Below, piece by piece: positions 50,238 to 59,431 of a stretch of 64,000 nt of DNA. The DNA is taken from assembly GCF_900110255.1 (NCBI RefSeq), contig NZ_FODD01000021.1:106349-170348 (forward strand). Direction: 5' to 3'. This stretch comes from Actinacidiphila rubida (GTDB taxonomy: Bacteria > Actinomycetota > Actinomycetes > Streptomycetales > Streptomycetaceae). The translations under genes were made by a program, and so were the position numbers. Positions within the stretch are counted from its first letter, which is position 1; each line of letters starts with the position of its first letter. The notes beneath the pieces are model-generated. The model worked only from the letters and a program-made list of their open reading frames with translations, was not told the DNA's origin and made no database searches.

Positions 50238-52985
50238 TCAGAGGCCGTACTTCTCGGCGGCCTTCCTGACCGTCTCCGGCTTCACGTCGCCGCGCCGGGC
50301 CAGGGCGCCGAGTGCCTGGACGACCACGGACTGCGGGTCGACGCCGAAGTGGCGGCGGGCCGCCTCACGGGTGTCGGACAGGCCGAACCCGTCGGTGCCG
50401 ATCGACGTCCAGTCCTGCTCGACCCACGGGGCGATCTGGTCGGGCACGGCCCGCATCCAGTCGCTGACCGCCACGACCGGGCCGGCCGCGCCGGCCAGGG
50501 CCCGGGTCACGTACGGCACCCGGTCCTCGCCGCGCATCCGCGCCGCGTCGCACTCCATCGCGTCACGCCGCAGCTCCGTCCAGGACGGCGCGGACCACAC
50601 GTCGGCGGCCACACCCCAGTCCTCGGCCAGCAGCCGCTGCGCCTCGAGCACCCAGTGGATGGCGGTGCCGGAGGCCAGCAGCTGGAGCTGCGGGGCGTCG
50701 TCCGGGGTGCGCACCGCGTCGGCCGCCCGCTGGTAGCGGTACAGGCCCTTGAGGATGCCCTCCTCCACGCCCTCGGGCATGGCCGGCTGGACCTTCGGCT
50801 CGTTGTAGACCGTCAGGTAGTAGAAGACGTCCCTGTCCTCGGCGGCTCCGGCGGCTCCGGCGTCTCCGCCCGCCGTGCCACCCCGCTCCGGCCCGTACAT
50901 CCGCCGCAGGCCCTCACGGACGATCACCGCGACCTCGTACGCGAACGCCGGGTCGTAGGAGATCGCCGCCGGGTTGGTGGACGCCAGCAGGTGCGAGTGG
51001 CCGTCGGCGTGCTGCAGGCCCTCACCGGTCATCGTGGTGCGGCCGGCCGTCGCGCCGATCACGAAGCCGCGGCCCAGCTGGTCGGCGAGCGCCCAGAACT
51101 GGTCGGCGGTGCGCTGGAACCCGAACATCGAGTAGAAGATGTAGAACGGGATCATCGGCTCGCCGTGGGTGGCGTACGACGTGGCCGCGGCCGTGAAGTC
51201 GGCGAGCGAACCGGCCTCGGTGATCCCCTCGTTGAGGATCTGGCCGTCCTTCGCCTCCTTGTAGTACAGGAGCTGGTCACGGTCGACCGGGTCGTACGTC
51301 TGCCCCTTGGGCGAGTACAGGCCGGCGGTCGGGAACAGCGACTCCATGCCGAAGGTGCGGGCCTCGTCGGGCACCACCGGCACCCAGCGGCGGCCGGTCT
51401 CCTTCTCCCGCATCAGGTCCTTCACCAGCCGGACGAACGCCATCGTGGTGGCGATCTCCTGGCCGCCGGAGCCCTTGTGGAGGGCGGTGAACGCCTTCTC
51501 CGCGGGCATCGGCAGGGGCGCGGCGACGACCTTGCGGGCCGGGGCCGGACCGCCGAGCGCGGCGCGCCGCTCGCGCAGGTACCGGGCCTCGGGCGAGTTC
51601 TCACCGGGGTGCCAGTACGGGACGACGTCGGCGTCCAGCGCGCTGTCCGGGATGGGGAGCTCCAGCAGGTCGCGCATCGTGCGGAACTGCGCGCCCGTGA
51701 GCTTCTTCATCTGGTGGTTGGCGTTGCGCGACTCGAAACCCGCGCCGAGGGTGTAGCCCTTCACCGTCTGGGCGAGGATCACCGTCGGGGCGCCCTTGTG
51801 CTCCGTGGCCGCGCGGTACGCCGCGTACACCTTGCGCGGTTCGTGGCCCGCGCGGGACGTCTGGAACAGCTCCAGCAGCTTCGCGTCGGTCAGCCCCGCG
51901 GCTATCGCGCGCAGCGACGCGTCGGCGCCGAAGAAGTGGTCGCGGATGTAGGCCGCGTCACGCGTGGCGTACGTCTGGAACTGCGCGTCCGGGGTCTGCC
52001 GCAGGCGGCCGAGCAGCGCGCCGTCGACGTCCCGGGCGAACACCTCGTCCCAGGCGGTGCCCCACAGGGCCTTGACGACGTTCCAGCCGGCGGCGCGGAA
52101 CTGCGCCTCCAGCTCCTGCACGATCCGGAAGTTGGGGCGGACCGGGCCGTCGAGGCGCTGCAGGTTGCAGTTGACGACGAAGGTCAGGTTGTCCAGACCC
52201 TCACGGCCGGCCAGCGCCAGGGCCGCGGTCGACTCCGGCTCGTCCATCTCGCCGTCGCCGAGGAACGCCCAGACGTGCGAGTCGGAGGTGTCCTTGATGC
52301 CGCGGTGCTCCAGGTAGCGGTTGAACCGCGCCTGGTAGATCGCCGACAGCGGGCCGAGGCCCATGGAGACGGTGGGGAACTCCCACAGCCACGGCAGCCG
52401 CCGCGGGTGCGGGTAGGAGGGCAGGCCGTCGCCGCCGGCCTCCTGGCGGAAGCGGTCCAGCTGGGCCTCGGTGAGGCGGCCCTCCAGGAACGCGCGGGCG
52501 TAGATGCCGGGGGAGGCGTGGCCCTGGATGTACAGCTGGTCGCCGGAGCCCGGGCCCTCCTTCCCGCGGAAGAAGTGCTGGAAGCCGGTCTCGTACAGCC
52601 AGGCCGCCGACGCGAACGTGGCGATGTGGCCGCCGAGGCCCTGGCGGCTGCCGCGGGTCACCATCGCCGCGGCGTTCCAGCGGTTCCAGGCGGTGATCCG
52701 GGCCTCAAGCGCCTCGTCGCCCGGGTACGCGGGCTCGGCGGAGGTCGGGATCGTGTTGAGGTACTCGGTCTCGAGCAGTTTCGGCAGCGCGGCGCCGCCG
52801 GACCCGGCCGGGATGATCTCCTGGGCGTGCTCCAGGGTCCGCTGCATGAGGTACGCGGCCCGCTGCGGGCCCGCGGCCTGAGCGACGGCGTCCAGGGACG
52901 CCCGCCACTCCGCGGTCTCCTCGGAGTCCCGGTCGGGGATCTGGTCGAGCTGGCTGGGCCGGGTCAGTCGTACGGCGTCGGGCAT
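50238..52985 (-). CDS. aceE: Pyruvate dehydrogenase E1, homodimeric type
   Basis: AceE decarboxylates pyruvate with thiamine diphosphate and passes the acetyl group to lipoyl domains of E2. The 915-residue length is right for the homodimeric E1. Motifs: the TPP/Mg loop GDGEMDEPESTAALALAGREGLDNLTFVVNCN, the opening HIATFASAAWLYETGFQHFF, LQHADGHSHLLASTNP, and TPDDAPQLQLLASG in the C-terminal part. The ATG at 52985 is preceded by a 5' leader of about 70 nt with a promoter candidate. Expected partners: E2 at 54.1-55.9 kb and Lpd at 55.9-57.3 kb. The GntR/FCD regulator upstream is the probable controller. Confidence 0.97.
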   Translation of the reverse strand: MPDAVRLTRPSQLDQIPDRDSEETAEWRASLDAVAQAAGPQRAAYLMQRTLEHAQEIIPAGSGGAALPKLLETEYLNTIPTSAEPAYPGDEALEARITAWNRWNAAAMVTRGSRQGLGGHIATFASAAWLYETGFQHFFRGKEGPGSGDQLYIQGHASPGIYARAFLEGRLTEAQLDRFRQEAGGDGLPSYPHPRRLPWLWEFPTVSMGLGPLSAIYQARFNRYLEHRGIKDTSDSHVWAFLGDGEMDEPESTAALALAGREGLDNLTFVVNCNLQRLDGPVRPNFRIVQELEAQFRAAGWNVVKALWGTAWDEVFARDVDGALLGRLRQTPDAQFQTYATRDAAYIRDHFFGADASLRAIAAGLTDAKLLELFQTSRAGHEPRKVYAAYRAATEHKGAPTVILAQTVKGYTLGAGFESRNANHQMKKLTGAQFRTMRDLLELPIPDSALDADVVPYWHPGENSPEARYLRERRAALGGPAPARKVVAAPLPMPAEKAFTALHKGSGGQEIATTMAFVRLVKDLMREKETGRRWVPVVPDEARTFGMESLFPTAGLYSPKGQTYDPVDRDQLLYYKEAKDGQILNEGITEAGSLADFTAAATSYATHGEPMIPFYIFYSMFGFQRTADQFWALADQLGRGFVIGATAGRTTMTGEGLQHADGHSHLLASTNPAAISYDPAFAYEVAVIVREGLRRMYGPERGGTAGGDAGAAGAAEDRDVFYYLTVYNEPKVQPAMPEGVEEGILKGLYRYQRAADAVRTPDDAPQLQLLASGTAIHWVLEAQRLLAEDWGVAADVWSAPSWTELRRDAMECDAARMRGEDRVPYVTRALAGAAGPVVAVSDWMRAVPDQIAPWVEQDWTSIGTDGFGLSDTREAARRHFGVDPQSVVVQALGALARRGDVKPETVRKAAEKYGL

Positions 52986-53059
52986 GGGTGGCCGCCTTCC
53001 GAACGGAGGGAGGGGTTGGGAAAGAGCATGTCGGCACGACAGGTCGCTCCCCGGAAAGG

Positions 53060-53089
53060 ACGATAACTCCGCGATCGATGATCGATCAA
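53060..53089 (-). promoter_or_regulatory. aceE promoter with overlapping palindrome
   Basis: Minus strand: -35 TTGATC (53084-53089), 18-bp spacer, -10 TATCGT (53060-53065). The 10-bp palindrome TGATCGATCA (53079-53088) overlaps the -35; a GATCGAT direct repeat is beside it. A GntR-type repressor site is plausible. Confidence 0.5.
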
Positions 53090-53237
53090 TGGTCGACGGC
53101 CTGGAAAAGAAAAGTCGGCACGGGATGCCAGCCTTGAAGGCACGCAGTGTCAGCCGGGTGTGGCCTTGGAAAGAGCGGATGCGGCCTGGGAAAGAGCGGC
53201 GCGGCCCCGCCCACGAGGAGTACGGCCCCGCCCGGCG

Positions 53238-53264
53238 GGTCCGCCCCGCCGGGCGGGGCGGACC
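53238..53264 (-). terminator. gntR terminator hairpin
   Basis: A perfect 13-bp inverted repeat about a single central G (53251), arms GGTCCGCCCCGCC and its complement, directly abutting the regulator stop codon at 53265. Confidence 0.8.
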
Positions 53265-53900
53265 CTAGACCTGTGGGGCGCAGCTGAGCACGTGCTCCTT
53301 GACGATCGTGGTGATCTCCGGGTCCCGGCGCAGGAACGCGTCGACGATCTCCTGGTGCTCCTCCGCGTACGCCCGCGGCGCCGGGCTCAGCCAGCGGATC
53401 GACAGCGTCGTCCACACCTCGATGCCCAGCGAGTGCCAGGCGTGGGTGAGGACCGCGTTGCCGGCCGCCCGCACCAGTTCCTGGTGGAACGCCACGGTGT
53501 GCCGCACCTGGGCCTCGCCGTCCAGGGCCGCGTCGGCCTCCCGCAGCGCGGTGACCTCCCGCTCCAGCGCCGACGGGTCCTCGGCCAGCCGCTCGGCGGC
53601 CAGTTCCGCGGCGACCTGCTCCAGGCCGGCGCGCACCGGATAGCTCTCCTTGAGGTCGTCGGCCGTCAGGCTGCGCACCCGCACGCCCTTGTTCGGCGCC
53701 GACTCGATCAGCCGCAGGCTCTCCAGCTCGCGCAGCGCCTCCCGCACCGGCGTCTGGCTGACCTGGAGTTCCGCCGCGATCCTGCGCTCGACGATGCGCT
53801 CGCCCGGCTTCCAGCGGCCGCTGATGATGCCTTCGAGGATGTGCTCGCGGATCTGCTCGCGCAGGCTGTGCACGATCAGGTTGGGGGCGGCTGAGGCCAT
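53265..53900 (-). CDS. GntR-family (FCD subfamily) transcriptional regulator
   Basis: A 211-residue regulator. The N-terminal winged helix has LREQIREHILEGIISGRWKPGERIVERRIAAELQVSQTPVREALRELESLRLIESAPNKGVRV, the classic GntR signature. The FCD effector domain follows (RAGLEQVAAELAAERL ... AGNAVLTHAWHSLGIEVWTTLSIRW, with His residues that usually bind a metal/ligand). FCD members often sense carboxylic acids such as pyruvate or lactate. ATG at 53900 was chosen (adjacent GTG at 53903 is possible) behind GGAG. Position immediately upstream of aceE makes pyruvate dehydrogenase the likely target. Confidence 0.92.
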   Translation of the reverse strand: MASAAPNLIVHSLREQIREHILEGIISGRWKPGERIVERRIAAELQVSQTPVREALRELESLRLIESAPNKGVRVRSLTADDLKESYPVRAGLEQVAAELAAERLAEDPSALEREVTALREADAALDGEAQVRHTVAFHQELVRAAGNAVLTHAWHSLGIEVWTTLSIRWLSPAPRAYAEEHQEIVDAFLRRDPEITTIVKEHVLSCAPQV

Positions 53901-53914
53901 CACGGGGCACTCCT

Positions 53915-53929
53915 TCACGCTTTGCGTGA
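53915..53929. promoter_or_regulatory. Candidate autoregulatory operator of the GntR gene
   Basis: TCACGC-TTT-GCGTGA, two perfect 6-bp arms, 15 bp upstream of the regulator start and next to a TATCGT-type -10 (53935-53940, minus strand). Confidence 0.5.
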
Positions 53930-54028
53930 CATAGACGATACGGCCTGGCGGCAAGGGTGCAGCCGCCCGCGGCCGGTCTGCGGTCGGTCCTGCCCGGTCG
54001 CCCTCCGCTTTCCCGCCCCAGGGACGGC

Positions 54029-54064
54029 GGCGCCCCCGTCCCGACGTGTCGGGGCGGGGGCGCC
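54029..54064 (-). terminator. E2 gene terminator hairpin
   Basis: Bases 54029-54045 pair with 54048-54064 (17 bp, one G-T wobble) around a 2-base loop centre, 30 bp after the E2 gene stop. Very stable. Confidence 0.85.
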
Positions 54065-54093
54065 GGATACCGCGAGCGGAGCCCGCCGGGGAC

Positions 54094-55869
54094 CTACAGG
54101 CCGAGCTCGACCTCGAACTCGCCGGCCTCCAGGATCTCCTTGACCGCGGACAGGTAACGGGCCGCGTCGGCACCGTCCACCAGCCGGTGGTCGTAGGAGA
54201 GCGACAGGTACGTCATGTCCCGCACGCCGATGACCGTGCCCTCGGCGGTCTCCACGACCACCGGGCGCTTGACGGTCGCGCCGATGCCGAGGATCGCGGC
54301 CTGGTTCGGCGGGACGATCACCGTGTCGAACAGCGCACCGCGCGAGCCGGTGTTGCTGATGGTGAAGGTCGCACCGGCCAGGTCGTCCGGGGTGATCTTG
54401 TTGGCCCGGACGTTGCCCGCCAGCTCCGCGGTCTTCTTGGCGATCCCGGCGATGTTGAGGTCGCCGGCGCCCTTGATGACCGGGGTCATCAGACCCTTCT
54501 CGGAGTCCACCGCGATACCGATGTTCTCGGTGTCGAAGTAGGTGATGGTGCCCTCGTCGCCGTTGATCCGGGCGTTGACGACCGGGTGGGCCTTCAGCGC
54601 CTGGGCCGCCGCCTTGACGAAGAACGGCATCGGCGACAGCTTCACGCCCTCGCGGGCCTGGAACGCCGCCTTGGCCTGCTGGCGCAGCCGCATGATGCGG
54701 GTGACGTCCACCTCGACGACGGTCGTCAGCTGGGCCTGCGAGTGCAGGGCCAGCATCATGTTGTCGCCGATGACCTTGCGGATGCGGGTCATCTTGACCG
54801 TCTGGCCGCGCAGCGGGGAGACCGCCTGCGCCGCCTTCGGGGCGGCCGCGGCCGGAGCGGCGGGCGTCGCCGTGGCGGCCGTGGCGGCCTCCGCGGCGGC
54901 CAGCACGTCCTGCTTGCGGATCCGGCCGCCGACGCCGGTGCCCTGCACCGACGCCAGGCTGACGCCGTTCTCCGCCGCGAGCTTGCGGACCAGCGGCGTG
55001 ACGTACGCGCCGTCGTCCACCGGGGCCGTGGCGGAGACCGCCGGAGCCGGGGCGGCCGGGGCGGGGGTCACCGGGGCGGGCGCCGGAGCCGGGGCCGCCG
55101 GAGCGGGAGCCACCGGGGCGGGCGCGGGAGCCGCGACCGGCGTGGGAGCCGGAGCGGCGGGGGCCGGAGCCGGGGCGGCCGGAGCCGCGGGGGCCGGAGC
55201 CGGGGCCGCGGGCGCGGGGGCCGCGGCGGGCGCGGCACCGGCGACGCCGACGACGGCCAGCTTGGCGCCGACCTCCGCCGTCTCGTCCTCCTGGACCAGG
55301 ATCTCCAGCAGCGTGCCGGCGACCGGCGACGGGATCTCGGTGTCGACCTTGTCCGTCGAGACCTCCAGCAGCGGCTCGTCGGCCTCGACCGACTCGCCGA
55401 CGGCCTTCAGCCAGCGGGTGACGGTGCCCTCGGTGACGGACTCGCCGAGCGCCGGCAGCACCACGTCGGTGCCGGACGCGCCACCGGCGGGCGCGGCCGC
55501 CGGAGCGGCCGGAGCCGGCGCGGCCGGAGCCTCGGGCTGCGCGGCGACCGGGGCCGGAGCCGCGGGAGCCGGGGCCGCCGGGGCGGGCGCGGCCTGCGCG
55601 GCCGGAGCCGGAGCGGCGGCGGGCGCGCCGCTGCCGTCGTCGATGACGGCCAGCTCGGCGCCGACCTCGACCGTCTCGTCCTCCGCGACCTTGATGGACG
55701 CGAGCACGCCCGACGCGGGGGAGGGGATCTCGGTGTCGACCTTGTCGGTCGAGACCTCGAGCAGCGGCTCGTCGGCCTCGACGTGCTCACCTTCGGCCTT
55801 CAGCCAGCGGGTGACGGTGCCCTCGGTCACGCTCTCGCCGAGCGCCGGCAGGGTTACGGAAACCGCCAT
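54094..55869 (-). CDS. sucB: Dihydrolipoamide acyltransferase E2 (2-oxo acid dehydrogenase complex)
   Basis: A 591-residue E2 with two lipoyl domains, each with the lipoylated-Lys motif TDKVDTEIPSP (Lys near residues 43 and ~180). Unusually long Ala/Pro linkers (runs of APAPAAPAP) join them. A peripheral subunit-binding domain follows (VTPLVRKLAAENGVSLASVQGTGVGGRIRKQDVLAA, ~290-325), then the catalytic domain ending SYDHRLVDGADAARYL (HxxxDG: catalytic His and Asp). In actinobacteria this E2 is annotated SucB but also serves pyruvate dehydrogenase, in line with aceE and lpd as neighbours. ATG at 55869. LipB/LipA supply its lipoyl groups. Confidence 0.95.
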   Translation of the reverse strand: MAVSVTLPALGESVTEGTVTRWLKAEGEHVEADEPLLEVSTDKVDTEIPSPASGVLASIKVAEDETVEVGAELAVIDDGSGAPAAAPAPAAQAAPAPAAPAPAAPAPVAAQPEAPAAPAPAAPAAAPAGGASGTDVVLPALGESVTEGTVTRWLKAVGESVEADEPLLEVSTDKVDTEIPSPVAGTLLEILVQEDETAEVGAKLAVVGVAGAAPAAAPAPAAPAPAPAAPAAPAPAPAAPAPTPVAAPAPAPVAPAPAAPAPAPAPVTPAPAAPAPAVSATAPVDDGAYVTPLVRKLAAENGVSLASVQGTGVGGRIRKQDVLAAAEAATAATATPAAPAAAAPKAAQAVSPLRGQTVKMTRIRKVIGDNMMLALHSQAQLTTVVEVDVTRIMRLRQQAKAAFQAREGVKLSPMPFFVKAAAQALKAHPVVNARINGDEGTITYFDTENIGIAVDSEKGLMTPVIKGAGDLNIAGIAKKTAELAGNVRANKITPDDLAGATFTISNTGSRGALFDTVIVPPNQAAILGIGATVKRPVVVETAEGTVIGVRDMTYLSLSYDHRLVDGADAARYLSAVKEILEAGEFEVELGL

Positions 55870-55922
55870 GGTTGCGGTTGCTCCTTAACGGATCGGTGCG
55901 GATGGGGTGGGCGTGCGGAGGG

Positions 55923-57311
55923 TCAGTCGTGCGAGTGCAGCGGCTTGCCCGCGAGCGCGAGGTGGGCCTCGCCGAGGGCCTCGCTCTGCGTCGGGTGGGC
56001 GTGGATGAGCTGCGCGACCTCGGTCGGCAGCGCCTCCCAGTTGTAGATCAGCTGAGCCTCGCCGACCTGCTCACCCATCCGGTCGCCGACCATGTGGACA
56101 CCCACGACGGCCCCGTCGCGCACCTGGACGAGCTTGACCTCGCCCGAGGTCTTGAGGATCTTGCTGCGGCCGTTGCCGGCCAGGTTGTACTTGAGGGTGA
56201 CGACCTTGTCCGCGCCGTACAGCTCCTTGGCCTTGGCCTCGGTGACACCGACGGAGGCGACCTCCGGGTGGCAGTACGTCACGCGCGGCACGCCGTCGTA
56301 GTCGATCGGCACGGTCTTCAGACCGGCCAGGCGCTCCGCGACGAGGATGCCCTCCGCGAAGCCGACGTGGGCCAGCTGGAGGGTGGGCACCAGGTCGCCG
56401 ACGGCGGAGATGGTCGGCACGTTGGTGCGCATGAACTCGTCGACCAGGACATAGCCGCGGTCCATCGCGACGCCCTGCTCCTCGTAACCGAGGTTCTGCG
56501 AGACCGGGCCGCGGCCGATCGCGACCAGCAGCACCTCGCCCTCGAAGGTCTTGCCGTCGGCCAGGGTCACCTTGACCCCGTCGGCGGTGTACTCGGCGCT
56601 CTGGAAGAAGGTGCCCAGGTTGAACTTGATGCCGCGCTTGCGGAACGCCCGCTCCAGCAGCTTCGAGCTGTTCTCGTCCTCGACCGGCACCAGGTGGGGC
56701 AGGCCCTCGACGATCGTCACGTCGGTGCCGAAGGACTTCCACGCCGAGGCGAACTCGACGCCGATGACGCCGCCGCCCAGGATGATCGCGGACTTCGGCA
56801 CGCGGTCCAGCACCAGGGCGTGGTCCGAGGAGATGATGCGGTTGCCGTCGATCGTCAGGCCGGGCAGCGAGCGCGGCACGGAGCCGGTCGCGAGCAGCAC
56901 GTGGCGGCCCTCGATCCGCTGGCCGTTGACGTCGACCGAGGTCGGGGAGGACAGCCGCCCCTCACCCTCGATGTACGTCACCTTGCGCGAGGCCACCAGG
57001 CCCTGCAGGCCCTTGTACAGGCCGGAGATGACATCGTCCTTGTACTTCAGTACGGCGGCGATGTCGATGCCCTCGAACGTCGCCTTCACACCGAACTGCT
57101 CGCTCTCACGAGCCTGGTCGGCGATCTCGCCGGCGTGCAGCAGCGCCTTGGTGGGAATGCATCCCTGGTGCAGACAGGTGCCCCCGAGCTTGTTCTTCTC
57201 GATCAGGGCGACGTCCAGTCCCAGCTGCGCGGCACGCAGAGCGGCAGCGTAGCCGCCACTGCCACCGCCGAGGATCACTAGGTCGAAAACAGTGCTGGCG
57301 TCGTTCGCCAC
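55923..57311 (-). CDS. lpdA: Dihydrolipoyl dehydrogenase (E3)
   Basis: E3 reoxidises the dihydrolipoyl arms of E2 using FAD and NAD+. The 462-residue protein has the FAD loop DLVILGGGSGGYAAALRAAQLG, the redox disulfide GGTCLHQGCIPTK, the NAD loop IILGGGVIGVEFAS and the C-terminal His-Pro active-site segment IHAHPTQSEALGEAHLA. GTG at 57311 follows GGAGG; the open frame upstream includes spurious residues. It is the first gene of a probable lpd-E2 unit (53-bp gap). Confidence 0.97.
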   Translation of the reverse strand: MANDASTVFDLVILGGGSGGYAAALRAAQLGLDVALIEKNKLGGTCLHQGCIPTKALLHAGEIADQARESEQFGVKATFEGIDIAAVLKYKDDVISGLYKGLQGLVASRKVTYIEGEGRLSSPTSVDVNGQRIEGRHVLLATGSVPRSLPGLTIDGNRIISSDHALVLDRVPKSAIILGGGVIGVEFASAWKSFGTDVTIVEGLPHLVPVEDENSSKLLERAFRKRGIKFNLGTFFQSAEYTADGVKVTLADGKTFEGEVLLVAIGRGPVSQNLGYEEQGVAMDRGYVLVDEFMRTNVPTISAVGDLVPTLQLAHVGFAEGILVAERLAGLKTVPIDYDGVPRVTYCHPEVASVGVTEAKAKELYGADKVVTLKYNLAGNGRSKILKTSGEVKLVQVRDGAVVGVHMVGDRMGEQVGEAQLIYNWEALPTEVAQLIHAHPTQSEALGEAHLALAGKPLHSHD

Positions 57312-57472
57312 GTCACGTCCTCCATGCATGGGTACGCCGGAGCCGGTCCACCATGACCGGGCGGCGGCTAGGTTCGGCCGCTTTGTCTCAAAGGGGGCCC
57401 TGTCGTGCCGAGACAACATCTTCGCACTTCTCAGCGGCCGACGAGTCATCGGGCTGTGCGCAGTCAGCGGCA

Positions 57473-57506
57473 GTACGGCCCCGGAGTGGAACATCCGGGG
57501 CCGTAC
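57473..57506 (-). terminator. pepA terminator hairpin
   Basis: GTACGGCCCCGGA (57473-57485) pairs perfectly with TCCGGGGCCGTAC (57494-57506) around an 8-base loop, 18 bp past the pepA stop. Confidence 0.8.
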
Positions 57507-57524
57507 GTGAGGGAAGTCACCCGC

Positions 57525-59039
57525 TCAGAGCAGGTCGCCCTCCGCGGCCTTGCGGGCCAGCGCCACCAGCGTGCGCACCGCGGTGCCCGTACCGCCCTTG
57601 GGGGTGTAGCCGAACGAGGAGCCCTCGTTGAACGCCGGACCGGCGATGTCGAGGTGCGCCCAGGTGATGCCCTCGCCCACGAACTCCTTCAGGAACAGGC
57701 CGGCGATCAGGCCGCCGCCCGGGCGCACGCCCATGTTCGCGATGTCCGCGGTGGGGGAGTCGAAGGTCTTGCGCAGCTGCTGCGGCAGCGGCATCGGCCA
57801 GGAGTCCTCGCCCTCCGCGAGCGCCGTGGCGTGCACGGCGGTGCGGAACGCGTCGTCGTTGGACATGATGCCGAAGCGGCCGTCGCCCAGCGCCAGCACC
57901 ATCGCGCCGGTCAGCGTCGCCACGTCCACGATCGCGTCCGGCGCCTCCTCCGACGCCCGGGCCAGCGCGTCGGCCAGCACCAGCCGGCCCTCGGCGTCGG
58001 TGTTCAGCACCTCGACGGTCTTGCCGCTGTACATCCGCAGGACGTCGCCGGGACGGGTCGCGTTGCCGCCGGGCATGTTCTCGGCCAGCGCCAGCCAGCC
58101 GGTGACGTTGACCCGCAGGCCCAGCTTGGCGGCCGCGACGACCGCGCCGAACACCGCGGCGGCGCCGCTCATGTCGCACTTCATCGTCTCGTTGTGGCCG
58201 GCCGGCTTCAGCGAGATGCCGCCCGAGTCGTACGTGATGCCCTTGCCGACGAAGGCGAGGGTGTGGGTGGCCTTCGGGTGCTTGTACGCCACGCGCACCA
58301 GGCGCGGCGGGGTCGCCGAGCCGCGGCCGACGCCGATCAGGCCGCCGTAGCCGCCCTTGGCGAGCGCCTTCTCGTCCAGCACCTCGACCTTCAGGCCGAA
58401 CTCCTTGCCGGCCGCGGTGACCTCGGCGGCGAACGCCTTCGGGTCCAGGTCGTTGGAGGGCGTGTTGACGAGGTCGCGGGCCCGGTTGACCTCCGCGGCC
58501 ACCGCGGTGGCGCGCTCGGCGGCCGCCTTGTGCTCCTTGTCGCGCGGCTTCGCGCCGACGATCGCGACCTCGCCCAGCGAGCCCTTGCCCGCGGCGCCGT
58601 TCTCCGTCTGGTACGCGGTGAACGCGTAGGCGCCGAGCAGGGCGCCGGTGGCGACCGCCTCGACCTCCGCGGCGTCGCCCGCGGGCAGCGCGAACGCGGC
58701 CTTCTTGGCACCGGACAGGCTGCGGCCCGCGACGCCCGCGGCCTTGCGCAGGGCCTCCAGGTCGTAGCCGTCGCCGTCCTCGGGCGCGTCACCCAGGCCC
58801 ACCGCGAGGACGACCGCGGCCTTCACACCGGACGGCGCGGGCACCTTGGTGGCCTCGCCCTCGGCGCCGGACGCTCCCAGCGTCTCCAGCACGGCGGCGA
58901 GCTTGCCGTCGAACGCGGCGTCCACGGCTTCCGCTCCCGGGGCGAGCCGCGGGCCCTTGGCGCCCTTGGCCAGGCCCACGACGACGGCGTCCGCCCGCAA
59001 CGCTGCGGCGGAAGAGGTACTGAGAGTCAGAGCAGTCAC
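57525..59039 (-). CDS. pepA: Leucyl aminopeptidase (M17)
   Basis: PepA removes N-terminal amino acids, releasing Leu and others; it acts in cytoplasmic protein turnover. The 504-residue protein has the M17 metal-site GKGITYDSGGISLKP, NTDAEGRLVLADAL (signature, with Asp/Glu ligands) and the helical N-terminal domain (TALTLSTSSAAALRADAVVVGL) typical of the family. GTG at 59039 is followed directly by the conserved N-domain; AGGA lies 11 nt upstream. The 390-bp upstream gap contains repeat copy C. It is downstream of cobS on the same strand but not obviously coregulated. Confidence 0.96.
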   Translation of the reverse strand: MTALTLSTSSAAALRADAVVVGLAKGAKGPRLAPGAEAVDAAFDGKLAAVLETLGASGAEGEATKVPAPSGVKAAVVLAVGLGDAPEDGDGYDLEALRKAAGVAGRSLSGAKKAAFALPAGDAAEVEAVATGALLGAYAFTAYQTENGAAGKGSLGEVAIVGAKPRDKEHKAAAERATAVAAEVNRARDLVNTPSNDLDPKAFAAEVTAAGKEFGLKVEVLDEKALAKGGYGGLIGVGRGSATPPRLVRVAYKHPKATHTLAFVGKGITYDSGGISLKPAGHNETMKCDMSGAAAVFGAVVAAAKLGLRVNVTGWLALAENMPGGNATRPGDVLRMYSGKTVEVLNTDAEGRLVLADALARASEEAPDAIVDVATLTGAMVLALGDGRFGIMSNDDAFRTAVHATALAEGEDSWPMPLPQQLRKTFDSPTADIANMGVRPGGGLIAGLFLKEFVGEGITWAHLDIAGPAFNEGSSFGYTPKGGTGTAVRTLVALARKAAEGDLL

Positions 59040-59431
59040 GGTGGGTGAGGTCCTATTCGGTTGAGGTCCTGTGGTGGCCGGTGGGTGGCCCGGCCCGGCT
59101 CCCGCATCGTATTCCGCCACATCAGCGGGGCGGGGCGCGAGCCGGTGAACCCTCCGAGGGTACGCCGGGCCCCCTTGCCCGGGCCTCCACCCTCCCCGCC
59201 TGCCACCGCGGTTCGCCCTGCGCGGCCGAGGCTCAGCCCTCCAGGGACGCGAGGTCCCCCGGCCTTCGGCCGGGAGGTGCCCCCCAACGCGACGAGCCAC
59301 AGTGGCGCCGCACTCCGACACCCGCCACAAGGGGCGCTTCGGTCCGCTCCGGACCACCGGCCGGTGGCCGGTCGCCCCTGTCGGGAGCACCCCCCGGCCG
59401 AAGGCTGGGACGAACCGCGACCCGCGGAGGG
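59040..59431. repeat. Intergenic gap with dispersed repeat copy C and terminal inverted arms
   Basis: 392 bp without a gene. Copy C (about 59260-59411) has inverted ends: GGCCTTCGGCCGGGAGGTGC at 59261-59280 and CCCCGGCCGAAGGCTGGG at 59392-59409; the arms match over about 28 bp with about five mismatches. Its core at 59340-59370 is the exact reverse complement of copy A. A GCCAC-A-GTGGC palindrome (59296-59306) is inside. Confidence 0.7.

Noticed and set aside
54542..55888. 448-residue plus-strand frame over the E2 gene
   Set aside because: Ser/Ala/Gly repeat shadow of the Ala/Pro linkers on the minus strand.
59294..59306. Cobalamin riboswitch box-like GCCAC-A-GTGGC near cobS
   Set aside because: It lies downstream of cobS and upstream of pepA, inside repeat copy C, and the rest of the B12 aptamer is not visible.
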